A DNA stretch of 64,000 nt, taken from positions 1 through 64,000 of the forward strand of contig NZ_CACXNW010000006.1 in NCBI RefSeq assembly GCF_902769175.1, read 5' to 3'. A program made the position numbers and the translations under genes. Positions 1 to 8,900 of the stretch are shown here, piece by piece (within the stretch, counting starts at the first letter, position 1; each line of letters begins with the position of its first letter). Source of the DNA: an uncultured Methanobrevibacter sp. GTDB lineage: Archaea; Methanobacteriota; Methanobacteria; Methanobacteriales; Methanobacteriaceae. The notes beneath the pieces are model-generated. The model was not told where the DNA came from. It did no database searches and worked only from the letters and a program-made list of their open reading frames with translations.

Positions 1-1
1 A

Positions 2-127
2 CGTTGTGATACAGAATTAAAATTAATGGCAACTGGATACAATTTTAAAAGAATATTCAATGAAAATGAACAAAAGATCCAATTCATAAGAAAAAAAAAG
101 AATTTTTTGGATTTTGGAAAAAATTAA
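2..127 (+). pseudogene. C-terminal end of a transposase-like protein (cut by window edge)
   Basis: An open frame enters from the left edge and ends at TAA 125-127. Its 41 residues include ELKLMATGYNFKRIF, which resembles the closing helix of DDE transposases of the IS1182/IS5 kind, where a short basic N-x-K-R-I/M stretch sits near the C-terminus. Only the tail is visible, so the family is a guess and the gene may be complete outside the window. No inverted repeat could be confirmed downstream. It could also be the end of an unrelated basic protein. Confidence 0.4.
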
Positions 128-616
128 AAAAAAAATTGGGATCATGAATTTGATTTTTTTTCAAAATTTGTGACACCCTCTCTCATTTAGTTTTAATGTG
201 AATTTAATCATATAAAAAAAATAATAACTTAGGTGTCTGATGATTCGTAATTTGAAAAATTAATAAAAATAATCTTTTAGAAATCAATTAAAAAAATACT
301 CGGATTTCATTTCATATATAAAAAACAAATATATTTTCCAGCCACCATTTTTATAATGTAACTTCTTTACTAAATAAAGTTTATTGAATGTAAGCACTTA
401 CTTGCTTTTTAATTAGGTCATATCCATAAATAAAATTGCCAAATACTTTTTTGAGAAATTTGTTCATTAAATAACATATTTTAACCATTCTAATGCGGAT
501 GATGGGTCCATATTCATTCCATTTTTTTATTTTCTTAATTAACATATTCTTGCTTTAAAAAAAAACTATAAAAAAAGGTAAATAAACATTAAACATATTC
601 TTGTTTTCAAAAAAAA
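128..616. other. AT-rich intergenic region
   Basis: No coding frame is supported here. The stretch holds an orphan leftward promoter (371-405) and the first part of a duplicated A-rich segment (540-634). Nothing else was recognised. Confidence 0.6.
371..405 (-). promoter_or_regulatory. Orphan surface-gene-type promoter (inverted repeat plus TATA), leftward
   Basis: Read on the minus strand, GCAAGTAAGTGCTTAC (405-390) is followed after 11 bp by TTTATTTA (378-371). This is the arrangement found before the secreted-protein genes elsewhere in the window. No start codon with a plausible gene follows before the left edge, where a transposase-like tail ends. The promoter may have lost its gene to an insertion or deletion. 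Confidence 0.5.
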
Positions 617-634
617 CTATAAAAAAGGTAAAGA
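540..634. repeat. Two copies of a ~45-bp A-rich segment
   Basis: The run starting aacatattcttg and ending in aaaaaggtaaa occurs at about 540-583 and again at 593-634 with small differences. The second copy overlaps the stop of the zinc-ribbon gene. No function is apparent beyond a possible weak terminator. Confidence 0.5.
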
Positions 635-916
635 TATCTGATAAATTCTCACAATAAAGAATATTGCAATGATTATAATAGATAGGGAAAAGAGTATTAT
701 CAGGAAGTATTTAATGAATCCAGACATTAAATCTGAAAATCCAAATTTGTCATGGCTTGAATTATGCTGTCTTGGAGCTTCCTCTGTCTCATAATAAGGA
801 GTTTTGAAATTGTTTCTGCAAGTTTGGCATTCCCAATTAGCAAATCCCCAATCTATTTTTTCCAATTTAGTGCTGCCACAGTATGGACATTTTCCTATTT
901 TCTCTTTTTCGGCCAT
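617..916 (-). CDS. Small zinc-ribbon membrane protein
   Basis: A 99-residue protein. Residues 10-40 form a zinc ribbon with paired Cys knuckles (CPYC near residue 10, CQTC near residue 30). One hydrophobic segment at about residues 68-94 would anchor it in the membrane with the ribbon probably on the cytoplasmic side. The start is well supported: a GGGGAGAG ribosome-binding site lies about 6 nt upstream of the ATG. The CPYCGS knuckle recurs in the EF-hand/zinc-ribbon proteins at 38968 and 39802, so they may share a type of partner, but this one lacks EF-hands. No specific function can be assigned. It is a single gene, divergent from the MarR gene. Confidence 0.7.
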   Translation of the reverse strand: MAEKEKIGKCPYCGSTKLEKIDWGFANWECQTCRNNFKTPYYETEEAPRQHNSSHDKFGFSDLMSGFIKYFLIILFSLSIIIIAIFFIVRIYQISLPFL

Positions 917-1189
917 CTAATCTCTCCCCTTAAAACAAGACTATTAAATTGTTTATTTAAAAAGATATATAAATGGGATAAAACTTAAGGTTTACTTTAC
1001 GCTTCCCCAGTATTCTATAAATCAATTACTTTATAAAACTTAATTAATCAATAAAAGAAAAATATATTCAATTATGGGTTGTGATTTTAATGGGTAAGGT
1101 GAAAAAGTCATTTACATGATTATTCAAAACCAAAAAAGAGAATAGGTATTTTTATAAAAATAATTAATAGCTAAATCAAACATACCATA

Positions 1190-1209
1190 ATATGAGAGTG
1201 TACTCATAT
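1190..1209. promoter_or_regulatory. Inverted repeat at the MarR gene start, candidate autoregulatory operator
   Basis: The arms ATATGAG and CTCATAT are perfect complements flanking a 6-nt spacer, and the right arm overlaps the ATG at 1208. MarR proteins bind palindromes as dimers and often repress their own gene, so this is a natural operator candidate. A similar TGAG...CTCA pair with an 8-nt spacer lies at 5886-5901 in the NRPS promoter. Confidence 0.45.
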
Positions 1210-1729
1210 GGATTTAAATTCAAATAAAAAAACTAGTGATAAAGGCAAAAAGAAGCAACCAATGATTTCAGATATTTATTCATTAGACAATAATGAAATT
1301 GACAATGTCCCTATAGGATTTTTCTTCGGACCTGCTGCCAGCCAATATCTTACCTTTTTTGGCAGATATCTAAAGGATCTTGATATAACTCAAAACCAAT
1401 TTTGGATCCTATTGACACTATTCCAGGAAAAGAACATTTCACAAGAGAGAATAGCATCTATTTTAAAGCTTAATGAAGCAACCGTGACTCGTGAAATCAA
1501 CACCTTAGAAAAAAGGAATCTCATAATGAGAAAAACCGATGAAAATGATAGGCGTAGAAAAATAGTTTCACCGTCCGATGGAGGACTTGAAATGTATAAA
1601 ATGGTTAAGGAAGTTGACTATAAAAGCCAAGCAGAAGTATTGAAATACTTCAGCAAGGAAGAACTTCACATTTTGAAATTTTTGCTTAAAAAACTTATGA
1701 TTACAATGAAAGAGATTCTGGAAGAATAA
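1208..1729 (+). CDS. MarR-family transcriptional regulator
   Basis: A 173-residue protein with a MarR winged helix. A hydrophilic N-terminal tail (1-40) is followed by a dimerisation helix and the recognition unit at about residues 75-125, including SQERIASILKLNEATVTREI and the wing with D-x-x-D-R-R-R. A C-terminal helical pair closes the dimer. MarR proteins are dimeric repressors that often respond to small aromatic or toxic ligands and control efflux or biosynthesis genes. It is single, with GlgC convergent downstream. Its start overlaps a 20-bp inverted repeat whose half-sites resemble a pair at the NRPS promoter, so it may control itself and the NRPS; that link is inference. No strong ribosome-binding site is visible, so the message may have a very short leader. 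Confidence 0.85.
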   Translation: MDLNSNKKTSDKGKKKQPMISDIYSLDNNEIDNVPIGFFFGPAASQYLTFFGRYLKDLDITQNQFWILLTLFQEKNISQERIASILKLNEATVTREINTLEKRNLIMRKTDENDRRRKIVSPSDGGLEMYKMVKEVDYKSQAEVLKYFSKEELHILKFLLKKLMITMKEILEE

Positions 1730-1749
1730 ATACTTATTCTAATCATTAT

Positions 1750-1835
1750 ATTGCAATTAATGATCCATCATTCAAAACTCATGAACCCAATCATTTACAT
1801 TGCAAATAATGACCCATCATTCAAAACTCATGAAA
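1750..1835. repeat. Tandem duplication, 49-bp period, between MarR and glgC
   Basis: The segment attgcaattaatgatccatc and its continuation to actcatgaa is repeated once with a 49-bp offset and few changes. It separates two convergent stop codons. One of many short tandem duplications in the window. Confidence 0.7.
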
Positions 1836-1838
1836 AAA

Positions 1839-2981
1839 CTATTTGCAGATAATCTCATCATCACTGATAATATCCTCTTCAACAACAGTATCTTGGGAAA
1901 TTACAGCATTTTTAATTTTAGTTCCCTTTTTAATAAGACAATTATCCATTACAACAGAATTTAAAATATCAACATCCTCCTCAATAACAACACCATCCCC
2001 AATCATGGAATGGTTGACATTACCTAAAACAAAGGAATTTTTACCGATTATTGAAGATTTTATATTGGAATTCTCACCAAAAAAGGATGGGCTTGAATTA
2101 TTAATATCTTTATTAATTTTAAATCTTTTATCTAATTCAAAAAAGTCCTTAATAAAAGTAGGGTGATCTAATAGGCTCATGTTTAATTTCCAAAATGAGT
2201 AAACTGTTCCTACATCCAACCAATACCATTTAAACTTGTATAAGCCTACTTTATAATTTTCAAGGAAATATGGTAAAACATGTTCTCCAAAATCCAAATC
2301 AGCCCCGAAACTCTTTTCCAACTCAATTAATGCTTCTTTTAGCTTGTCTTTTTTAAATAAATAAATACCCATAGAAACGTAATTGCTTTTAGGATTCTCT
2401 GGCTTTTCTTTAAAATCTATAATATTATCCTCTTCATCAAGTGTGAAAACACCTAAACGTGAAGCTTCCTCTAAAGAAACTTGTGAAACTGAAACGGTTA
2501 AATCATTATCCATTTCCAAATGATGCCTATAAAAAAAGTCATAATCCATGGAATAGACATGGTCTGCAGATAAGATTAGAATATCCCTTATATTATCATC
2601 ATCAACCATATAATCCATATTGACCTTCACTGAATGGGCAGTGTTTTTATAAGCAAAATCCCCATCACTTGATTGCTTTGTTCCAGGAGGCATGACTTTG
2701 AAATTGGCAACTAATGAATTTAGGTTTGATTCAAATAAATAGTTAATCAAATCAATTGATTCATACTGAACAATAACTGCTAATTTTGTAATATTGAAAT
2801 GTAAACAATTTATTAGACTAAAATCAATTAAATGATAATGGGAACAAACCTTAATTAATGGCTTGCATGTATTTCTAGTTAGATTTCCTAATCTAGAACC
2901 TTCCCCCCCAGCTAAAATAAAGCAACCTATCCTTTCTTTGTATTCTCTTAACATTTCCTCAATTCCTACAAATCTCAACAT
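1839..2981 (-). CDS. glgC: Glucose-1-phosphate adenylyltransferase-like nucleotidyltransferase
   Basis: A 380-residue protein of the GlgC family (usual length 380-430). The N-terminal Rossmann-like domain has the nucleotide-binding signature GGEGSRLGNLTRNTCKP at about residues 25-41, the metal-binding Asp in SADHVYSMDY, the FKEKPENP sugar-site motif and YVSMGIYLF. The C-terminal third (about 285-380) has hexapeptide-type left-handed beta-helix repeats. The family makes ADP-glucose from ATP and glucose-1-phosphate for glycogen synthesis; archaeal members may use another sugar or nucleotide. No glycogen synthase is nearby, so a role in surface sugar synthesis is also possible. The start is uncertain: an ATG nine codons downstream (2954) has a purine-rich AGGA upstream, whereas 2981 has none. 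It ends with TAG. Confidence 0.8.
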   Translation of the reverse strand: MLRFVGIEEMLREYKERIGCFILAGGEGSRLGNLTRNTCKPLIKVCSHYHLIDFSLINCLHFNITKLAVIVQYESIDLINYLFESNLNSLVANFKVMPPGTKQSSDGDFAYKNTAHSVKVNMDYMVDDDNIRDILILSADHVYSMDYDFFYRHHLEMDNDLTVSVSQVSLEEASRLGVFTLDEEDNIIDFKEKPENPKSNYVSMGIYLFKKDKLKEALIELEKSFGADLDFGEHVLPYFLENYKVGLYKFKWYWLDVGTVYSFWKLNMSLLDHPTFIKDFFELDKRFKINKDINNSSPSFFGENSNIKSSIIGKNSFVLGNVNHSMIGDGVVIEEDVDILNSVVMDNCLIKKGTKIKNAVISQDTVVEEDIISDDEIICK

Positions 2982-3060
2982 AATCTTTAACGGAATTATG
3001 CAAACTGTTCTGAATCCTAAACATTTCTCATTAATTCCATATTTAGCAAACTATATTTAA

Positions 3061-3443
3061 ACTCTGTTGATTTTATAATATTTTTCAAAATATCTCAATA
3101 TTTAATATTTTATTTAATTTATTATTTAAATTATAACGATAACCATATTTTAAAAAGTTTTTTGCTTAATTAATCTATTTTTTATGGATTTAGGCAAAAA
3201 ATAAACAAATATTAACCAAAACAATAAAAAAAAGACATATTAACCAAAAAAATAAACAAATATTAACCAAAACAATAAAAAAAATACCTCAAAAAAAAAT
3301 AAACAAATATTAACCAAAACAATAAACAAATATTAACTAAAAAAATTAAAAAATATATTACTAAATAGGGAATGCTTAAGCTTATTACACTCCTCAAATT
3401 CCAAATTAGAAAAAAATTTAAAGTTTAACTTGAAAATAATATA
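3061..3443. other. AT-rich intergenic region with short direct repeats
   Basis: No gene is seen. At about 3190-3360 the phrase aaataaacaaatattaacc followed by aaaacaataaaa recurs four to five times in loose tandem. A hexanucleotide-rich TATA candidate lies before the acyltransferase start at 3444, but it is not distinct from background. Confidence 0.5.
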
Positions 3444-4515
3444 ATGGTGATTAAAATTAAAAACATTGAAGTGAACAAGAGAGATAATTCATTAAATCTT
3501 TTAAGGCTGATTTTTGCCATTTTGGTTCTAGTTGGGCATTGTTATTTTATTCCTAATTTTGAATATAACTTACCTCAACCTGTTATATACCTAATTACAT
3601 TAGCAGTTCCATTATTTTTTGTAGTTTCTGGATATTTAATCACCGGTTCTGCAATTAAGAATAGCTTTAAAACATTTTTAATAAAAAGATTTGCTAGAAT
3701 ATATCCAGGATATTTTGTTTCTTCAGTAATGGTTGTTTTACTTTTTGCACCAATCACATATGCACTGATTCATCACGGATTCGATATAAATAGTTATTTT
3801 TCTTTAAATCCTTCACCAATAGACTATTTACTTAACTGTATGGTATTTGATATTCTTACCCCAATTGGAAACATCTTGACTACAATACAAGTTAATGGAT
3901 GGAATACTTCAACATGGACATTATTCTATGAAATTTTATGTTACCTTTTGATAGGAATCGTGATGTTTTTATTAAAAAAGCTAAAGCTAAAAAACTACAC
4001 AAAAATAATAATTTTCTTGTATTTATTTATGATTTTCTGTTCTTTTATAATTCCAAGGCCAGAAAATCCGCCAGCAAATTTTGTAGAGGAAATTGCATAT
4101 TTCATTAATTTTAGCGCAATATTTTTAGGAGGATCTATTCTTTATTTAATAAAGGATAAACTGGTATTTAACAAAAAATATCTGATTCTATCTCTAATCT
4201 TCTGTATAATAATTATGACATTGCTAAATAATTGATTTGCTACTGAAATATGTGCAATACCAATGACATATAGTGTTGTACCTCGCTATCAATCTAAAAT
4301 CACCGAAGTTCATTCAAAAAAATGATATTTCCTATGGAATTTACATTTATTCCTGGCCAATACAAATTGTGTTAACATGTTATTATAAGCTTTACAATCC
4401 TAATATGAATGTTTTAGAATTTGGTATCATTTCACTGATTATTGCAATGGCATTTGGATTATTTAGCTGGTATGTGGTTGAAAAGCCAATCTTAAATAAA
4501 GTAAGGTCTATTTAA
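3444..4515 (+). pseudogene. Acyltransferase 3 family membrane protein, disrupted
   Basis: This was a membrane O-acyltransferase of the acyltransferase 3 family (OafA-like), which moves acetyl or other acyl groups onto surface sugars. The first 263 codons (3444-4232) hold the hallmark N-terminus NLLRLIFAILVLVGHC and RFARIYPGYF, and about eight hydrophobic segments. Then TGA at 4233 interrupts the frame; the same frame continues sensibly to about 4280. A 1-2 nt indel follows near 4275-4282, after which the frame starting at 4273 gives the typical last two membrane segments and VVEKP ending. Two independent lesions argue for a true pseudogene, not one read error. A related gene, cut by the window edge, lies at 63333. 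Confidence 0.8.
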
Positions 4516-4650
4516 TTAAAGATTAACAAGTACTCGCCAAAAATATATTTTTATAAAAATTTGTTTCCATATTTTTAAAATAAAGGGTTTTTAGAAGTTT
4601 TTTAAAAGGATTTTTATTCTTTTGGCGAACACTCTTAACTTAAAAAAGAA

Positions 4651-4764
4651 GCTTTTCAAACCTAAAATTAGTAAAATTAATAAAAAAAAGATTTCCAAAC
4701 CTAAAATTAGTAAAATTAATAAAAAAAAGGTTTTCAAACCTAAAATTAGTAAAATTAATTAATT
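4651..4764. repeat. Three tandem copies of a 39-bp AT-rich unit
   Basis: The phrase aaacctaaaattagtaaaat and its A-rich continuation occurs at 4658, 4697 and 4736 with an exact 39-bp period. It lies between the convergent acyltransferase and FkbM genes. No stem-loop is obvious. Confidence 0.8.
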
Positions 4765-4784
4765 AAAAAACCTAATGAAAGAAG

Positions 4785-5690
4785 TTATTTACGATAAGCA
4801 TGTATTAAACCAACTTCTTCAAAATTAGCTGCTGTTTCAATCAAATTTTCAACTTCAAATCCTTGGCTTTTTAATTTATCCATCAATAAATGATAATCTT
4901 TCTTAACCAAAGCCTGATGATGTTCAAAAATTATATCCTTAAAATCTGATAAGTCAGTGTTTAATATTATATTATATTCACAGCCTTCACAGTCCATTTT
5001 TAATATATCAGGTTTAATGTCATTCTCATTTAAAATATCCTCAATAGTGATTATATCAACTTCATAAGAATCTTCCACATTTCTATAATCATCTGTAGAA
5101 TCCATTGAATCAATCAGCAATTTACCTGTCTTATCTGAAACCCCATAATTAAAGAAATGAATCTTATCTTTAAGGCTTGGATTCAATTCCCTGATTTTTA
5201 AAGAAAACTCATAATTTTTCTTCACTGGATCAAAAGCATATACCTCAGCACCATTTTTGGCAAATAAAAGTGCTGTATCACCAATAAATGAACCTATATC
5301 AATTACAACTCTATTTTCAAAATCAATTTTAGAAGAATTATAATGTCCATAATAATAAAACTCATAAAAAGGGTCAGTCATGAAATCATATTCATCATTA
5401 AAAAAGTTATAAATTGTAACGCCAAACCACTCTACAGTTTCATTAAATTTAAATAATTCATTATTAAATTCAACATAATCTCCAATAAGCTCAGGCCTTA
5501 CACGAAAAATATTTTTTATAATCGCATTCAACAATCTTACATCAGTTATCTTTAAATCATTATTTGAATGCCTGAATTTTACAGTGACTTCCTTCTTAAT
5601 CCCACATTTAAACATTAAGCAGGAAATTGGATTTTTAAAAAATTCAAAATAAGAACAAAAGTTACCGAAATGCTCTAATATGCCAGTCAT
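4785..5690 (-). CDS. FkbM-family methyltransferase
   Basis: A 301-residue SAM-dependent methyltransferase. The SAM-binding motif I is VVIDIGSFIGDTALLF at about residues 127-142, motif II ends in YAFDP, and the FkbM signature LKMDCEGCEYNII lies near residue 235. The family O-methylates sugars or polyketide/peptide hydroxyls; in archaea and bacteria many members sit in surface-glycan loci. The N-terminal 110 residues are not recognised and may bind the acceptor. It is divergent from the NRPS, sharing a 235-bp intergenic region, so it could tailor the NRPS product or a glycan; the sequence does not decide. The leader before the ATG contains a 30-bp tandem duplication and only a weak ribosome-binding site. 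Confidence 0.8.
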   Translation of the reverse strand: MTGILEHFGNFCSYFEFFKNPISCLMFKCGIKKEVTVKFRHSNNDLKITDVRLLNAIIKNIFRVRPELIGDYVEFNNELFKFNETVEWFGVTIYNFFNDEYDFMTDPFYEFYYYGHYNSSKIDFENRVVIDIGSFIGDTALLFAKNGAEVYAFDPVKKNYEFSLKIRELNPSLKDKIHFFNYGVSDKTGKLLIDSMDSTDDYRNVEDSYEVDIITIEDILNENDIKPDILKMDCEGCEYNIILNTDLSDFKDIIFEHHQALVKKDYHLLMDKLKSQGFEVENLIETAANFEEVGLIHAYRK

Positions 5691-5750
5691 TTTAATACCT
5701 TATTTTAAGTCTATAATTAATTTAATACCTTATTTTAAGTCTATCATTAA
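5691..5750. repeat. 30-bp tandem duplication upstream of the FkbM gene
   Basis: The phrase tttaataccttattttaagt plus about 10 bases is present at 5691 and 5721. It sits directly upstream of the FkbM start codon, so it duplicates part of the leader or promoter. Confidence 0.75.
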
Positions 5751-5848
5751 CCTACAAAAAATACAAGTCCAACACACCAATATTTAAATCAGCATCAACC
5801 TACAAAAAAACTGTTAAGGTTAACAAAATTAAATTATTTAAGTAAATA

Positions 5849-5917
5849 TTTATATTTAATATTTTAAATATATAACCAATAATTGTGAGCATTTATACTC
5901 ATAAAAATTTATAGGAG
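5849..5917 (+). promoter_or_regulatory. NRPS promoter region with possible MarR operator and ribosome-binding site
   Basis: Two TATA-like stretches are visible (about 5849-5856 and 5866-5876). The half-sites TGAG (5886-5889) and CTCA (5898-5901) form an inverted pair close to the expected transcription start, a fitting place for a repressor. AGGAG at 5913-5917 lies 8 nt before the TTG start codon at 5926. Confidence 0.45.
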
Positions 5918-5925
5918 AAACTAAT

Positions 5926-8900
5926 TTGCAAAGCAGATTTTGGAAAGGGGAATTAAAGGAATTCTTCTCATTTAATAATTTTACAAAAAAAGCCAGTGAA
6001 AATAAAAACTTTGAAAAGATTAAAAGCAATCTTTTAAACACTCCTGAATTGGAACTATTTTTAACAGAAAATAATATTTCATTTTTTGAATTTTACACAA
6101 GCATTCTATCCATATACTTATCCAGAACCAGCAGAAGTGAAGGGATAATATTAGCTTACAATAACATAAGCCCAAATGATACACTTTTTAAAATTAGCTA
6201 TAACAGCAAAAGTTCCCTTTTAAATAGTGTTTTTAATGTAAAAACAGTGCTAGACAAGTCCTTAAAAAGCTCTATGGACAATCTAAAGGACTATGTTGAT
6301 GAATTATATCCTGAATATAGTGATTACATTTTCAATTATTTGATCGTAGATGGAGAAAAAAATTCAAATATCCAGGATAATGATTCTGCTATAAGATTCA
6401 TCATATTTGAGGATGCTGTTGAAATTGAATATGATAAAAACACTTTCAATAGAATTGAAATGGAAACCATGATGGAAAATATTGAATACATTATTTTAAA
6501 CTTCCAAAAGAACATCAATCAAAATTGCTGTGACATAAATATTGTATGCGATAGACAATTAAAATTATTGGATGAATTTTCAAAAGGTTCAAATTTTGAA
6601 ATAGAAGAAAAATCACTTCCAAAAATCATATCTAACATAGCAAAAAAATATCCAAATAATTTTGCAATAAATGATGAAGAAAACCGAATAAGATACAATG
6701 AATTATATGATTTGATTAAATCCACAACATATACTCTTCAAAAAGACTATGACATTTCTAAATCTGACAAAATCATTTTAAATTTATCTAGATCATATAA
6801 TATTCCATTGTTAAGCATTTGCCTAATGAAATTAGGTGCCATCACCATTCCTATTGATGATTCATATCCTGAAAATTATATTCAAAATATCATTGATGAC
6901 AGTTCAGCAAAATACATAATCCAAGAAACTCCTCATGAGTTCAAAAATATTGAATCCATTGCATTGGATTCACTAAGAACATCTGTTAAAATTGATTCTT
7001 CAGAAGATTCTGATGCAAATATTGATTTTTCTGATGCAGATGTTGATTTAGATGACACTGCACTTATTTTATACACTAGTGGAGTGACTGGAACTCCAAA
7101 AGGTGTGGAAATAACTCAAAGAAACATTATTAACATTAACTACAATTACATCAATCATTTCAATATAGAAGAAGGTGGTTCAGGGAACTTCATGTGTTTA
7201 GCAAAATTCACTTTTGTTGCTTCCCTTCCAATTTATGCTGCATTAATGAATGGGTCTGAAGCATTCATTATACGTGAAACCAGCCAAGATACAATTCCAA
7301 AAATTGTCAAATACCTATCAATCCATCATTGCTATGTGTTGATTTCAACACAGGAATTAGGATTATACCTATACAATAATTTTGACTTGAATTTGGATAA
7401 TTTAGCCTTTGCAGGTTCCAGTTTAACTAAAGCCAATATTAGAAAAAACTCTTCAACAAACCTGTTTAATGCCTATGGCTGTAGTGAAACATCAGGTTCT
7501 GTTATAATAAATAAGTTAAATGATGATTTATCTGACTATTCAGTTATTGGAAAACCTTTAGGCAATTCTAAAGTCAGCATATTAGATGAAAACAAAAAGC
7601 AATTGCCTATTGGTTCTGTAGGTGAAATCGTTATTTCTGGACCAATAGTCACTAAAAAATATTTAAACAATCAAAAAGAGACAGAAAAAGCCTATGGTAA
7701 ATTTAATAATGAAAAAGCATTTTTTACAAATGATTTAGCTTATTTCAATAATAATGGTGAAGTTGTTTATTTAGGAAGAAAGGATAATCAAATCAATCTA
7801 AATGGTTTTAGAATTGAACCTGAACAGATTGAATCCACAATCCTTGATTATAAGGATATGGATCAAGTGAAAGTCATTGTCGGTGAAATAAATCATCAAA
7901 ATCATTTGATTGCATATTATTCATCAGAGCTTGCCATTGATGAAAATGACCTTAAGGAATATTTGCAGAATCAATTGCCAAATTATATGATTCCATCATT
8001 TTATATGCAAATGGAAGTTTTGCCGCTAAATCCAAATGGAAAAATAGATGTAAAGAAATTGCCTCCTATAGAAGTTGATGAAGTTGAATTTGCCAAAGCA
8101 AGGGACGAATATGAAGAAATGATTGTTAAATCCTTTGAAAAATTCTTCAATAATGATAAAATCAGCATATATGATGATTTCATACAATTAGGAGGTAACT
8201 CCATTATTGCAATGAAGATCTTAAGCGAATTAGATGAATATAATTTAACAATCAACGATTTGATTAGACTAAGAACTCCTGAAAGAATTGCCAAACACAT
8301 TAAAAATAATGAGATGCCTGATTTCGATTGGAACAAATACTCAATAAATGATGCCTGTCCATTAAACGAATCACAATTAAACGTTTATCTAGACATTCAA
8401 AGAAATGAAAATAATGAAGAATACAATATACCACTTAGGATTAAGATAGACAAAAGCCATTCAATTGAGGATGTAAAAAATGCATTAAATGAAATATTCA
8501 AGGTTCATCCAATACTTAAAACTCATATTGAAATCATTGATGGAACTCCTTATCTAAATTCTGGAAAGACTCCTGAAATCAAAATTTTGAAAAAACAAGA
8601 AGAAAACAAGACAAACCATATAAATGAATTACTTGATTCAAAACAAGAAGAAAACAAAACCAACAAATTCATGAATGAATCATTTGATTTGAATGAAAGC
8701 TTATCTCGCTTTTTATTAGTGGAAAACAATGATGAACTTAGTTTGATTGCAGTCTTCCACCACTTGATTTTTGATGGTTTTTCCAGCATGGTATTCAGAA
8801 ACGATTTATTCGATTTACTCAATGGAAAAACATTAGAAACTGATGTTGGATTCATCAAAGCAAGTATTTATGACGAAGAAATCATTAAAGAGCCAAAATA

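Noticed and set aside
4785-5690. FkbM methyltransferase as a sure NRPS tailoring enzyme
   Set aside because: It is divergent from the NRPS and the family is equally common in glycan loci; the sequence does not show the link.
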